64,000 bases of DNA from Euglena gracilis (GCA_039621445.1 CP154955.1:19014691-19078690), one strand, 5' to 3'. Positions 41,594 to 52,900 are shown, numbered from the stretch's first letter. Notes: generated by a model not told the origin, from the sequence alone. Translations and numbers: made by a program.

Positions 41594-43825
41594 CAGGCGA
41601 TTTGTGAGGCTTGGGAATGGGAGGAAAAGAAATTGGAAAAGAGGCACCAGCTGCGGGCAAGGAAAGACGGGTGGGTGCACCTCACACCAGAGGAAGCAGC
41701 ACAGGATGCTTCTGGAAGCTGGTCAAAGGAGGGGGTGCTGGAGATGGTGGAGTTTGTTATTGACAATGGGTACATCAGGAGGGGAAGCACGCTGCTGAAA
41801 CAGGTGAAAGGGTTTGGAATGGGGTTGGCGTGTGCACCCCAAATTGCCAACCTGGGCTGCTACCCTGTCGAGAGAGATTTTGCTGCCACAAAGAAACCTG
41901 AGGACCTGGAGTATAATTACCGTTTCATTGATGATATTCTCTCGCTTTCCGGATGCATCCCGACTGCAGAGCAGTATGGCATGCTGTACAAACACACAAA
42001 GACCAATGATGGGGAACTTGTGTACCTCGGCATGGTCCTCAAGTGGCTCCCACTGGTACGCACGGGGGAAACAAAGTTTATCACCGGGATGCATTTCAGA
42101 GATTGCACATACCCAATCCGAATCAGGAGGTACCCATGGGCAGGGTCAATGGTCACAGACTCCCAGCGCTTGGGGGTCCTCACCGGCCAGTTCATCAGAG
42201 CACAAAGGCTGTGCTCCACGTTGCAAATGTTCAAATTCGCAGTGCAGGGCATTGCCCTGGCAGCCACCCGTCGGGGTTATTTCAGACATGAACTGGACCG
42301 CATGTGGGTCAAATTCCTTGCTGATTGGTGGAAAGCGGAAGAAATTCGGCGGGGAGAGCTGCGTTCGTGGTTCCGCAAAATGACTCGTGTGGTCAGGCTG
42401 CAAGTGCAGAAGGAGGGCACGGAGCACAGCAAAGCTGCACCACTTGCAAAGAAATTCTGCCGGTTTGGAAGCGGTTGTTTGTACCGAGACGTTGGGTGCC
42501 CATTCCAGCACAAGGTCCCAGTCCAACAGCAGCCGGCATGCCAACGTTGCTGTGGGCACAACCGGGAAATAGTCAGGAAAACCCAAGCAACCTTGTGGTT
42601 AGCAGCCCCGGATGGGTCGTGTCTGTTCCATTGCGCCGCCATGTCTAACGAGGGCACTGTGGCATTGGAACTGCGCCGCAAAGTGGCAGCTTACGTCAGG
42701 GAGGAATGGGATACGGAGATGCCTGGTTTGGGAATGTCTGTGGGACAGATCCTGACAACCCTGGGCTGGGACAAGGAGGGATATCTAGCTTCAGTGGTCA
42801 GCCATATCCATTGGGCTGAAGAACCGGAGCTGGCTTTGTTGCCTTCTGTCTTGAAATTCAGACTGCGGGTGTTTCTGGACCATGGTGACCATTGGCAAGA
42901 GTGTACGCAATATGGCTCCACGGGTCCCCTCAGGCGGGTGGTGTTCCACCAAAACAGGGGACATTATGACGTGATCCTGATGGATGGAAGCCCAGATCCA
43001 GAGAGGAGCCACCACACAACCCACTGGAAGGTGAGGAAACCGCTGCTTGTGGTGCCAACCAGGGCTGAGAACAAAGCCGAAGCTTACCAGAAAGCTGCGC
43101 AGAAGCGCAGAGCAAAGATTAGGAGGGAGAAAGTCGAAGCGAGTCGCCAGGGCAGTGTTTCCATTGATGACGACGTGGAGATGCCGATGAGTTTTGCAGC
43201 CGATTTTTGCCCCCCTGAACAGAGAGAAGCTGTGACACGAGTGTTGGGTGCAGCAACTCCATGGCAAGCTTTGGGGGTCCAGGAAAACACACCCAGCCAG
43301 GATTGCACGGCAGTCTACAAGAGGATCAGCCTTCTGATCCACCCGGATAAATGTTCCCACCCAAAAAGCAAAGAGGCTTTTCAGAAGCTGGGAGATGCGA
43401 AGGATTGGGTGGATGACAGAGAAGCGTGGTACGCAAATTACCAGCACAGGGAGGCGTCCGACCGACTCGCAAGGTGTTGGGCACTCTGGGTTGCCGGAGG
43501 CGGTCAGCTAAACACCTTGCAAGTAGAAGAAGACCTGCAACGCCACTGTGGTTTGGGAGAGGAGGGCGTGTTGCGCATACAGCTGGAGGAGGAGGCCGAG
43601 TGGCAGCATGTCGGTTTGGCATGGGCAGAAACCGAGGTACTGCTGGAGAGCAAGCCCAGGCGAAGCACACGCACCAGGACCCAACCTCAATGGTACCAGA
43701 GCGAACAAACAGAGCACAGAGAACAGAGGCACCAGGCGAGGGCGTCAGGAAAAGAGAGGTTCTCTTCTGATGGGGACACAGAAATGGCAGCAGAAGAGGA
43801 GAGCCACGACTGGAAGGAAGGGTAG
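41594..43825 (+). CDS. Retroelement polyprotein: reverse-transcriptase core, CCCH finger, OTU-like peptidase and J domain
   Basis: I number residues from the TTG at 41633 (730 codons); the frame is open slightly further upstream but is cut by a GC repeat, so earlier RT motifs are missing. Residues 60-73 (GFGMGLACAPQIAN) and 96-102 (YRFIDDI) are RT motifs B and C, with the catalytic Asp pair intact. Residues 167-240 (YPWAGSMVTDSQRLGVLTGQ...) resemble the thumb of Penelope-like and related RTs. C276, C282, C289 and H293 form a CCCH finger. Residues 320-450 look like an OTU cysteine peptidase: APDGSCLFHC holds the Asp and Cys, and GHYDV the His. Residues 531-595 (TPWQALGV, ISLLIHPDKCSHPKSKEAFQ) form a DnaJ-type J domain with HPD at 570-572. 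The tail is acidic and Gln-rich. The frame ends in TAG but stays open beyond it. Confidence 0.75.
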   Translation, partial: QAICEAWEWEEKKLEKRHQLRARKDGWVHLTPEEAAQDASGSWSKEGVLEMVEFVIDNGYIRRGSTLLKQVKGFGMGLACAPQIANLGCYPVERDFAATKKPEDLEYNYRFIDDILSLSGCIPTAEQYGMLYKHTKTNDGELVYLGMVLKWLPLVRTGETKFITGMHFRDCTYPIRIRRYPWAGSMVTDSQRLGVLTGQFIRAQRLCSTLQMFKFAVQGIALAATRRGYFRHELDRMWVKFLADWWKAEEIRRGELRSWFRKMTRVVRLQVQKEGTEHSKAAPLAKKFCRFGSGCLYRDVGCPFQHKVPVQQQPACQRCCGHNREIVRKTQATLWLAAPDGSCLFHCAAMSNEGTVALELRRKVAAYVREEWDTEMPGLGMSVGQILTTLGWDKEGYLASVVSHIHWAEEPELALLPSVLKFRLRVFLDHGDHWQECTQYGSTGPLRRVVFHQNRGHYDVILMDGSPDPERSHHTTHWKVRKPLLVVPTRAENKAEAYQKAAQKRRAKIRREKVEASRQGSVSIDDDVEMPMSFAADFCPPEQREAVTRVLGAATPWQALGVQENTPSQDCTAVYKRISLLIHPDKCSHPKSKEAFQKLGDAKDWVDDREAWYANYQHREASDRLARCWALWVAGGGQLNTLQVEEDLQRHCGLGEEGVLRIQLEEEAEWQHVGLAWAETEVLLESKPRRSTRTRTQPQWYQSEQTEHREQRHQARASGKERFSSDGDTEMAAEEESHDWKEG

Positions 43826-44742
43826 CGGATAGGCGAGGCCAAAAACCCTGGTCCTCCAGTCACAGCCAAAGGGGGTCCCTGGGGACAAAAAAGGCGAGAG
43901 CCGGGGCATGCACCAAGAGCCCAACAAGCTCCTGGAGGCAGCCAGCCCCACCAGAAATGGCACCAACCCGTTCAGCAAAACAAAGCAAACAGTGCCAAAG
44001 GCTGGACCACAGTCCGAGGCACCGGAAAATCAACTTCTACACACACTCCCAACCACCCGCCTCGCACGCGGTCGCGTCGTGACAGCGCAAGCTTGATTTT
44101 GCCACCGCAGTTTGGAGGTAACCACACCAAAGGTGGACACACTCACACCAACACCAACACCCCCAGCAATGGCAAGGTGTGCTGGTTTGGACAGCGGTGT
44201 CTATACCCATACTGTCCGTACCAGCACCCAGCCAACTGGTGGGGGTACACCCAAAAAGTGCAGCCCACAGAGGGGGGCTCCCCATGGGGAGGGGGGGGCG
44301 GAACGACGGGGGAACAGCGCATGTGCAAATATGGGATGGGATGCTGGTGGAGGACCACCTCATGCCCGTATGCCCATCCCATTGAGAACAGCAACGGGAG
44401 ACAGCAACACAACAACTGGGAACCACACCAAGAGCAAAGAGCCCAGGGTGGGTCCAAAGGGTCGGGGAAGCAGCAGCAACAGCAGCAGCCCAGCAAGCAG
44501 CAGCGGAAAGCATTTCCTTCCCAGGGGGACCCGGCGGGCTGTGGTGGTAAAAAGGGCCCACTGCAGGTGACACCGGTCCGCCGGCACGCAGTGGAGGAGT
44601 AGGCCCCTTACCACCCCGAGCACCTCTTGGGAACGAAATCGAGCAGCAACAGAAGCAGCAGCAGCAGCAGCCAGAAAGGGGAGCCGAAAACCCAAGGGGG
44701 AGGGGAAGGGCAAGGAAAACACAAAACGGAAGTTTGAAGTCC
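43826..44742 (+). CDS. Downstream retroelement frame with GEAKNPGP motif and two CCCH fingers
   Basis: Immediately after the TAG, in the same frame, the sequence reads RIGEAKNPGPPVTAKGG, then a Gln/His/Thr-rich segment and two CCCH fingers: CWFGQRCLYPYCPYQH (44180-44227) and CKYGMGCWWRTTSCPYAH (44324-44377). A second in-frame TAG stands at 44600-44602, after which a Ser-rich stretch (AGC repeats) runs to a TGA near 44740. NPGP with a GEA lead-in resembles the N-terminal motif of dinoflagellate LINE proteins, but it lacks the DxE of an active 2A. It could be an independent ORF without an ATG, the readthrough end of the upstream protein, or the start of a different element. Confidence 0.5.
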
Positions 44743-44839
44743 CAGTGAATATGGGGTCGGACAATTATTGGGAGTTGCTCCGAAGAAAGGGCCAGAAGCG
44801 GAATGCAGCGCCAGGCCTTAAACCAGACAGAAGCCAAAG

Positions 44840-45215
44840 TGCATCTAAGGGGGGGGCTCCCAGCCCGAATTTGGGCTGCTGGCTGGATTTGAGCTGCTGG
44901 CTGGCTGGACCCCCCCCCGGGGGGTAGGGTACCCTCCGGCTTAAGAAATTCCCTGCACACTGCCCTTACCGCCCAGTATGTATGTGATTTTCTTTTTTTC
45001 TTTTTTGCAACTTGGGGCGACGCCCGCGGGGGGGCGGGGCGAGGGGGGGGGCAAGTAAACTTAGGCACTAAAAGAGGAGGAGGCGCCCCAGCCGCAGTTA
45101 GCCGTGGCTGGTGGCTGGGAGAAGAGGAGGAGGAGGTCTGGCTGGTGGCTGGTGAAAAAAAAGAGGAGAAGGAGGTCTGGCCGGTATCTGGCTGGCCGTG
45201 GGGACCCCACCCCCC
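44840..45215. repeat. GGCTGGA/CCGGCTTAAGAA repeat and a variant of the GGTCTGGCTGG family
   Basis: From 44848 to 44950 there are GGGCTGCTGGCTGGA words ending CCCTCCGGCTTAAGAA, as near 16870. From 45070 to 45215 lies a variant of the 36949 family (GGAGGAGGTCTGGCTGGTGG, CTGGCCGTGGGGACCCC), matching 48244-48418 more closely. Confidence 0.6.
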
Positions 45216-46536
45216 AAGTTTCCGGCTATGTCTGATTGCCCCCATTTATTGTCCCTCAGGCCCGGCTCACCGAGGAAATTCCTTTGGCACGCTCTTATCA
45301 TGCCTCCCTGGAGCAAATGCATTAGACAACAAGGGGGAGTGATGTTTAGTGATGTTCATGGCTACCAAGAAAGAAAGGAAATAAAAACCTAAAGGCAAAA
45401 AAATACCCCCCCCCCCCCCGAGCTACTCCCGTCCCCGGGACCCTTATGGCCCAATGGGAACAGTGGGGGGGGGGGGCCTCGGTCCCCCCCCCAAGCTATT
45501 CCCATACCCGACCCTCGGGCAACCCAAAAGGGGTCATTTTGGGCAACTTTTTGGGATGTTCACAAAAAATGGTCATTTTTAAGCATATTTTGCCAAAAAA
45601 ATGATTTGGAAAACGTCCCAAAAACGTCAATTTTTGAGCAATTTTTTTTGGGAAGTTCTTTATAAAAAGTGCTATGACAGTGAGCTATTCCCGTCCCCCC
45701 TACAGGCCCGGGCGAAAACCGCAAGTACATTAAATACGTCAGTAATTAATGTAATTAATTAATTAATAATTAATGTAATGCATTTGCAAAACACAACAGT
45801 GCAGGCACAACAAAAAAGGCGCTACGTCACAAAAAAAATGCACTGCAGCAGTTACAAAACATTTTTTAACCTGCCTTCCTTCGGCTTCTGGTCTTCAGCT
45901 TCTCTCAATGCACCTGATGAAAACACATGCATCCAAACAAACAATTGCACTGTTCCCCAGCTTTTAACAACACACACAGTCAATGTGTGTCAACTGTGAT
46001 GAGATGTTGGCCACGAATGATGCAACAGAAAATACCCACAGAAAGAGGAAAACATAAACATAAAACATAAACATAAACAGGCATTGACAGAACGTTGCAC
46101 TAAAAAAGCATACGATTCCACATGCATGCCACAGACATTTGATGCAACAGCCACAGACTTTTCATTAAAATTCATTTTACCAGGCTAACAGTGGAAAAGA
46201 CCAACACAGCCGACTTTCACTGGAAATGAGCAATTCAGCAGAACAAGCGACAGGTACATACCTTCAACTGTGAAGTTCTTTATCTTTAAATTTAACCATT
46301 GCTACTGCTTCCTATAAGCTTTGCTGCCTGCAGTCTTGGGAGCCCTGGAGTGTGAGGAAAAAATCATTTTTGGTAAGGGACATAAACCTATCTGTGATGA
46401 ACTTATTCAGCAGCTTTGACCAATTCTTGCACCGCTTCAGGCTTCGCCTTCTTATCAGTTTGGTATCAAAAATTTCTTCATCGGTTTCTGACCACGTTTG
46501 CAACTCTGAGGGGGATAAAAGGACACGTATATTTTA
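45216..46536. other. Interval without a recognised gene
   Basis: It contains a GAGCTATTCCCRTCCCC-type element with C/G runs (45405-45705), AT-rich ATTAATTAAT sequence (45730-45775), and otherwise unremarkable DNA to 46536. No coding domain is seen. Confidence 0.45.
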
Positions 46537-46608
46537 GGCACGGCTCGGCACGGCTCGGCACGGCTCGGCACGGCTCGGCACGGCTCGGCACGGCTCGGCA
46601 CGGCTCGC
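46537..46608. repeat. 10-bp tandem repeat GGCACGGCTC
   Basis: Seven near-perfect units are followed by GC-rich DNA (46610-46700) with CGTGTCG and GCGCGTCG words. A related 5-bp CGGCA tandem lies at 61634-61685. Confidence 0.95.
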
Positions 46609-46948
46609 ACGTGTCTCGCGCGTGTCGTGCCCGCGCGTCGCCCGTGCGAGCGTGTCGCCCGTGTCGGCGCGCTGTTCTTTGCCGTCGGGACGGGTCACCG
46701 CGAGTTGTTGCACCCGTCTGTCACTTGGGCGGTTTCACTTCGATTCTCGCTGGCCTTACCCAGAGGGGTGTGGGCCCTTTTCTGTTCTTTTTTTGCGTCG
46801 GAGATGGTGCTACCATGTCCTCTTCCGAGGGGTCTCACCTCAGGCGGGTGCACTGGATGCGAATGGGGCCGACAAGGGTCCCATCCTCGGCTTGGCGCAC
46901 ACTTTGCCATCCTTCCATGTCCACCGCCGCCACTGCGGTGGCTCCTTG
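46609..46948. other. GC-rich open interval, unrecognised
   Basis: Plus-strand frames are open for over 100 codons in more than one frame. No domain or splice pattern stands out, and it is bounded by repeats on both sides. Confidence 0.25.
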
Positions 46949-46949
46949 G

Positions 46950-47045
46950 AGCTGGGGTATCTGGCTAGCCGTGGCTAACCGCGGCTGGCTGGCTGGCAAA
47001 AAAAAGGAGGAGGTCTGGCCAGCCATGGCCAGCCACGGCTGGCTG
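46950..47045 (+). repeat. GCTGGGGTATCTGGCTAGCC repeat family, copy 2
   Basis: Nearly identical to 36949-37045, including CTGGCCAGCCATGGCCAGCC and GGCTGGCTG. Confidence 0.8.
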
Positions 47046-48050
47046 AGGTTCCAATAAGTTCCAATAGGTTCCTGTATTTCCACTTCATTTCAGAACCCTG
47101 TACTTTCATCATAATTATCCCACACCGCTTCCACCCGAAATGACATTGCGACACTGAAGGACAAGAATTAGGAATGCAAGCAATTTTTGCGTATACGTGA
47201 ATCATAATTTTTTGAAAAACCCCATCGCGGCCAGCCAGACCTCCTCCTCCTTATTGCGTTGTGGAAAGAGGTTAGTATCACCACATGCAGTCCACTCAGG
47301 CCTTTGCTCTGAACAAATCCACACTCGATCGAGCAGAGGCCTGCCTGCAATATGGTGAAAGGCCCTTGGTGGGACTACTTTTTGAGCTACTGGCGGTGGG
47401 ATCACAAGTTTCAAGTCTGAAGACAGATTTCACAGACATTTTATCCTTAGATGCTGGCTGATTTTGTTTCTCTGCCTTCTTTGTTTGCTGTTCAACAAAT
47501 GTTCTTGCCCAAGGAAACCAAAAATTGGGGAAGAAGATCTGGCAAACGGCCCAAATTTCGCAAAAAAATGTGAAATGCAAATTTTGGGCCCCAAAATCTT
47601 GCATTTCACTTTTTTTTTTTGCAATGGCATGGTATTCTGGTTCATTCTGATTTGCTTTTCATTGGTTTGATTCACATCTTGTGGCCATTTTTGGGCCAGA
47701 TGTGGTGGCCAGTTTTGGGCCAGATGTGGTGGCCAGTTTTGGGCCACAGGCCGTGGCCAGTTTTGGGCCACAGGTCATGGCCAGTTTTGGCTCAGATGTG
47801 GTGGCCAGTTTTGGGTCAGATGTGGTGGCCAGTTTTGGGCCGCAGGAGTTGTTTGGGATTCTGTTGGAAAGGGAGGACACAAAAGCGTTTTGTTTGCGTT
47901 TTTTTGTGGCAAAATTTGTGTTGTTTGGGGGGCTTTACCGTGCCGCCCGGTTGTTTTTTCTCTGCCCCCCCCCCCCCGGGCTTCCATCGTAGTCATGGTG
48001 CTGCCATGAAATAAGTTGCTTAAAAGGTTTATCCAACTGAAAAATAGTCT
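47046..48050. other. Non-coding interval with a GGCCAGTTTTGGGCC tandem repeat
   Basis: No gene is recognised. The array at 47685-47845 has about seven 24-bp units (GGCCAGTTTTGGGCCAGATGTGGT), related to the arrays at 31.4 and 32.0 kb. Confidence 0.5.
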
Positions 48051-48243
48051 CGTCTTACTGTGTCATCCCGGCTGGGAAGCACTTCCAGTTCCACGAACCG
48101 CGGTTCCTTCTGCTCGCCGTTGCAAAATCCGCCAGCATGGATGTTGCGATTAAACCTGGCGAGCGCAGCCGTCGAGCGTAATAACAAGCGGCGAGGTGGC
48201 GACGTGGTAACTTTTGCCCTGCTTTGAATTTTGGCACTCCCAT

Positions 48244-48418
48244 GTAGGCACTAAAAAAGGAGGAGGAGCCCCAGCAGCGGCCAGCCACGGCCAGCCGCGG
48301 CTAGCCGTGGCTGGTGGCTGGGAGAAAAGAGGAGGAGGTGGTCTGGCTGGTGGCTGGTTAAAAAAAAAAGAGGAGGAGGAGGTCTGGCCGGTATCTGGCT
48401 GGCCGTGGGGACCCCAGC
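48244..48418 (+). repeat. GGTCTGGCTGG repeat family inserted in a LINE 3' region
   Basis: It contains GCGGCCAGCCACGGCCAGCC, then GGAGGAGGTGGTCTGGCTGG and CTGGCTGGCCGTGGGGACCC. It lies at the end of the coding-like minus-strand LINE sequence and may have inserted there. Confidence 0.65.
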
Positions 48419-48419
48419 T

Positions 48420-51318
48420 CCCTTGTATGCTCCTGGTTCTCGACGGCGTCTCTTGCGGCGTGGCCGTTGGAGGTAACTCATCATGCCCTCTGGTTGTGGC
48501 GGTGGCAGAGAGCTGTTCAGCCACAAAGGCCATCAAGGTTGCGGATATACGTTGCCAAATGTCTGCGGCCAGGTGCTGCCTTGCCCATCCTTGCTTGTCA
48601 CCGAGGGCTTGCTTCACCGGGCGGCCAAGGAGACCAGACCCCAATGGGCCCAGGCCCGACCACGGATGGAAGGACAGAGGGCTGAATAACCGTCCTGCGG
48701 CTTCACATACAGGTTGGTTCTTTGTGATCTTCTTGTGTTCCATTGCTGTCATGTTCCTTAAGGCAATATTCTCGTCCCACGACAAATCCTTCCGGAGGGG
48801 GTTGAACACCACGAGGTCGACTGCCAACGGCCCCACAGGGTCAACCCCATGCAGGGCCACCCGCTGGGCGCATCTTCCCACCGATTGCCACCTCTGTCTT
48901 GGTGTGTACTCCATGCTCTCTGAGGACCATTGCCAGCGCGTCCCGCACAGCGTTGTGACGTTGCACGAGTTTGTTCTTTTTGCGGCATAGCAGGTGGTCC
49001 CCGAAGGGATCCATGGAGTCCCCACACAGGGGGCAAGGAGCACCAGACGAGCCCGGGAGGACCTTGGCACCGAGCCACCATCGGAGGAGGAGGCGGTACT
49101 TTGTTGCTGGGATTTTGGTTCCCATGCCTTTGTTTGGTATCGTTTGGAGCCAGGCGGTTGTGTGGGGCATCGATTGCAGTCGGAGGCGGCATTTGTCTCG
49201 TTGTGGCAAGATGTTCTTCAAAGCTTCTTTCCTTGCTTGGTGCACTTTGTCTGTCCACCACTGCTGCCTTTTGTGGTCTTCTTCTACGTCCGATGGATGA
49301 TTCTTCTCAATCCAATCTGGCAGTGGCTCGAACTGAGGGCCGAGTGTGCCGCGCAGATCCACAGCCACCTTCTTGAAATCTGGGGGCAAGGCGCAGGCCT
49401 CGGGCGGAAACCTCAAAAGTTGTGACCGCTGTTGTGCACATATAATCCCTGCCATTCTGGCTGGTGCTTGGAGGACGAGGGGATCCTTCACCCCGAGACC
49501 AACCATGCATAGGGGGAGTGAACATTGTGTCCATTGTGCATCATTTAATGCCGGCTGGCCCATGATGTCATCCCACGTCTTCCGGATGATCCGCGCCGCT
49601 GCTTGGATTGGCTCTTGTAGGGTGTCCATGTTCATGGTGCGTAGGAAATGCATCACCTTGCAGGCATCAAGACAATAACGCAAGAGCACATGCTCAACCT
49701 GAGGATCTCCCTGGTTGGTGAGGACGTGACATGCTTCTTGGAGCTTGTCCACTTCCGCTTGCATCTCGGCTTTGCGGAAGGATGTTGAAAGTGGGTGTTC
49801 CACTGGGAAGCCGAGGACCCGCAGCCCGTGGTCTGGCATCCAAGGTACTCGGGGAATTGATCGCAACAAATCAAAATGGTTTCCATCCGATGTCGGTGTC
49901 TGTGCAGGACCCCACAGGCGGCATTTTTGGAGGTTGAGATGAACGCCAAGATGTGCAGAACTCACGCTGATGGTTGCCAATGCTGCAGCCAAGGAGTCCA
50001 TGGAACCCATGAGGTGACCCAGATACCACACGTTCATCTTCAAATCTTTGGGCAGCGCCAGGACCACATCTTGCCACGCCAATGCAAAGAAGAGGGGACC
50101 CAAAGGGTCTCCTTGCTGCACTCCTTGCTCACTGGTCATTCGGTGACCATGGTCGTAGAGGGCGGAATGATGTGCATAAGACAAACGTGCCCATGCCTCA
50201 AGCTCTGGGGCCCGATTGCAGACTGCTTTCAGGAGGGCTTGCCGGTTAATTGCGTTGAACGCGTTCTGTAGGTCCACTTGCAGGATAGCCCATGTATCTC
50301 CTTGGCCGTGTTCTGCAAAGGATTGCACCCCTTGGGCTATGGTCTCACAAGCCCCTTCGGTGGTGACTCCGCATTGATGCGGGTGCAGCTCTGATGCCCG
50401 TTGCTTGACTCACGGTGAGGTCATGGCGAACTTGCCCACAAAGCGGCGGAGGGTGTTCCCCACTGCAATGGGGCGAATGTTCAGACTGCCAGTGGGGCCG
50501 TCCTTCCTCAATGGAATCAAGGTGGCCGATGACATGAAGGGCATTGCTTGTGCTGGCAGTGACCCTTCCAGGGCCGCTTTGGAGAACGTGCGCAGCGCTG
50601 CCAACACCATTGCCGCCGCACCGGCGTCCACACGCACTACATCCTGGAGGTGTTGGGGTCGGAGTCCATCTGGGCCTGCAGCGGCTGCTCTTGGAAAAGA
50701 GAGTAACGTCTCACGGAGAAACTTATTCAAATCATGTTGCTCTTGAGAGGATTCCTCCTTCGGGAATGGAAACACTTTGGAGACAGGCTCCACAAAGATG
50801 ACTTGTGGCCTCCTTGGATGCAGGTCTCTGAGCTTTGCCTGCACCTTGTGGTCCAACGGATCGTGCAACCCATCAGACATGAGATGGCGCACCGCCTTGC
50901 CAAATGCTCCATCTTCCATCAAGCCCCGCAGCGTGTTCAGGAATGGGGCCTCCTGCAGCCTGTCCACTTTGTCCTCCAGGGATGGAAATGCCGTGCTTTT
51001 TTGTTTCTTGCGGTCCGGCCGAGGGATGCCCTGGCGAAACTCGTCCCACAACGAAGCCAGGTCTCCTGCCTTGAAGCGATCAACTCGTGATCTGATGAGT
51101 TGGGCGGCTTGTCCCTTGTGGCCCTTGCCACCTCGAGGCGACCAGAGGGTCACCTTTTGAAACAAGGCCCAATCTCGGAGTGCCTCCCACGAACGTTCAG
51201 AGCAGAGGCGCTGTTGCAGCTCAGCCCAGGCTACGCCCCACAATGTGACAGCCGCACGCGGGATGTGCCGGAACAGAGTCCTTGTGGTGGACAGAATCTC
51301 GTGAATTGCTGATGACAT
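48420..51318 (-). pseudogene. Decayed LINE retrotransposon (RT plus restriction-like endonuclease), element A
   Basis: The frame from 51318 encodes RT fingers (FPRAAAAGPDGLRPQHLQDV, LNIRPIAVGNTLRRFVGK). An in-frame TGA at 50410-50412 breaks it; the same frame continues with motif A (ILQVDLQNAFNAINR) and motif B (SEQGVQQGDPLGPLFFALAW). Where motif C should read YLDDG it reads WYLGHLMG, as if the two catalytic Asp codons were deleted. The thumb follows (YCLDACKVMHFLR), then a zinc-binding CPLCGDSMDPFGDHLLC and a restriction-like endonuclease. A frameshift near 48865 destroys the RPAD site; the remainder (VALHGVDPVGPLAVDLVVFN) lies in another frame down to about 48430. It is clearly dead. Similarity to element B places both in one LINE group. 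Confidence 0.85.
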
Positions 51319-51586
51319 AAGCGCATTTGGGGCGTCGGGCCATCATGTGTCGCTACGGAGCTCGCGCTTTGGTTTACAACGCCGCCAGAGATGGAGGACT
51401 GTCGTGCCCACTTCAGCACATGTTCACCGAGAGGAAATTTTTACAAGCCTTTGGCGGTCAATGGGCCGAAGATCTGCGTAGTGAAACGCGGGTCATTGAA
51501 GGTGGCCACCATGGGCCTTTGTTCGTGGTGCTTCGGCCGTACGGATCGCGTGGCTTGAGAGGCTGAGGCATGCTTGCACCTCCCGG
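51319..51586. other. Junction between two LINE relics
   Basis: About 270 bp separate the 3' end of element B from the first recognisable codons of element A, both on the minus strand. No domain is seen; it could be 3' UTR of B and 5' sequence of A. Confidence 0.4.
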
Positions 51587-52885
51587 TTACTGGACTGAGT
51601 AAGGTTGATGAAGGCTTGTTTCACCACCGTCAGCGAGCTCCTCGGGGCACTGTCCCCAAGCAAGCTGCTTCGCCAGCTCCCTGGCCAGGGCCATGCTCAG
51701 GCCCTGCCAACAGTTGGCCTCCGTTGCTCGCCTCTCCCAGGAGTCGTGCTGCCCCATGAGTAGACGTACACACTGGCCAACGAAGGCAAGGGCCGCGTCA
51801 CCCATGCCCCCATAGCAATCCAAGACAAAGGGAATGAACGTCCATCCCCTTCGTTGGCAGCCAGCACCATTCTTCTTGACCTTGTCCTCCTCTTGTGCTT
51901 CTTGCCATCTTCCGAGGTCCTCTGTCCCAGGTCGCGTTCGGGAGGGTGCTAGGGGGTGGCGGACCGTCACGTCGATTGCGGCCGGACCATTGGCATCGTA
52001 CCTCATGACGAAGACATCCCCAGGTCGTGAACCATCAGGGGCAGCTTCCTCTCGTCTCGCTGGGAACCCGGCCTTTTGAGCAAGCCCCAAGAGATAGGAT
52101 TGCACCGCCCCGTGTCGCCGAACAATGTTGTTTCGGTGGCAACAGACGAGATGGTGGCCTTGCACATCCAGGGGGTTGTGGCACCTTGGGCAGCCTGACG
52201 GTCCGTCGGTTGGGGTGACCACTGGTGCTCCCAGGGACCACTGGACCAGGGCTTGGAATTCCCTGGTCGGCATGAGGGTTCTTGCACTGGCTGAAGGCAT
52301 CACCGACGCCCAAGCTATTGCATGGGGCTTCATCTGGCATGTCAGTTTGAGTTTGTCGGCCCCAGAGAGAGAATTGTGTAACCTTTGCTGCCGCTCCTTT
52401 GCACACAACTGCCCCCAGAATTTCTGTGAGACGACTTCATGAGGCAACGTCCCGCAACTTCGGGGGTCATCCATGAACGATTTGACCACCGGTGGCATCT
52501 CACATGACGCTTTCATGTCCTCCACCAGCTTCGAGAAGTCCGTCGGCAGTAGGTTTGTTCCACAAAGCGGGGGCAAATCGAGAATTTGATCACCACGGGT
52601 TACAAAATCCAAGGTTGCAGCCCATCTTGCGTGTGTGCGCTCGGTGCTGGGATCTCTTATTCCCAGCCCACCAAGGCGGACTGGCAATGTGGCCTGGCTC
52701 CACTGGTCGTCTTCCAGGGGCCGTCCGGCGATGGCGCTCATTGTGTTTCGTAGAGTCTTTCTGAGCAACGTGCACTGGGCGGATGCGAGGAGGATTGGTG
52801 TTGTCCGTAGAAGGTCGTTCACCTTGCATGCATCCAAGCACATTCGGAGCATCGTGAATTGGATGTGTGAATTGAATTTGTGCAA
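51587..52885 (-). pseudogene. 5'-truncated LINE retrotransposon (thumb, zinc site, restriction-like endonuclease), element B
   Basis: A 432-codon intact frame begins inside the RT thumb (RMCLDACKVNDLLRTTPILL) and aligns with the same region of element A, so fingers and palm are missing. Residues 231-261 (GCPRCHNPLDVQGHHLVCC...RRH) are the zinc-binding segment. Residues 287-308 (RPGDVFV and AIDVTV) hold the two acidic residues of a PD-(D/E)xK endonuclease of the type used by RLE-bearing LINEs to nick target DNA. Unlike element A, the endonuclease site and frame are intact. The 5' break adjoins a TA-flanked GC-tract element at 52901. Confidence 0.8.
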
Positions 52886-52900
52886 AAACCAATATATATA

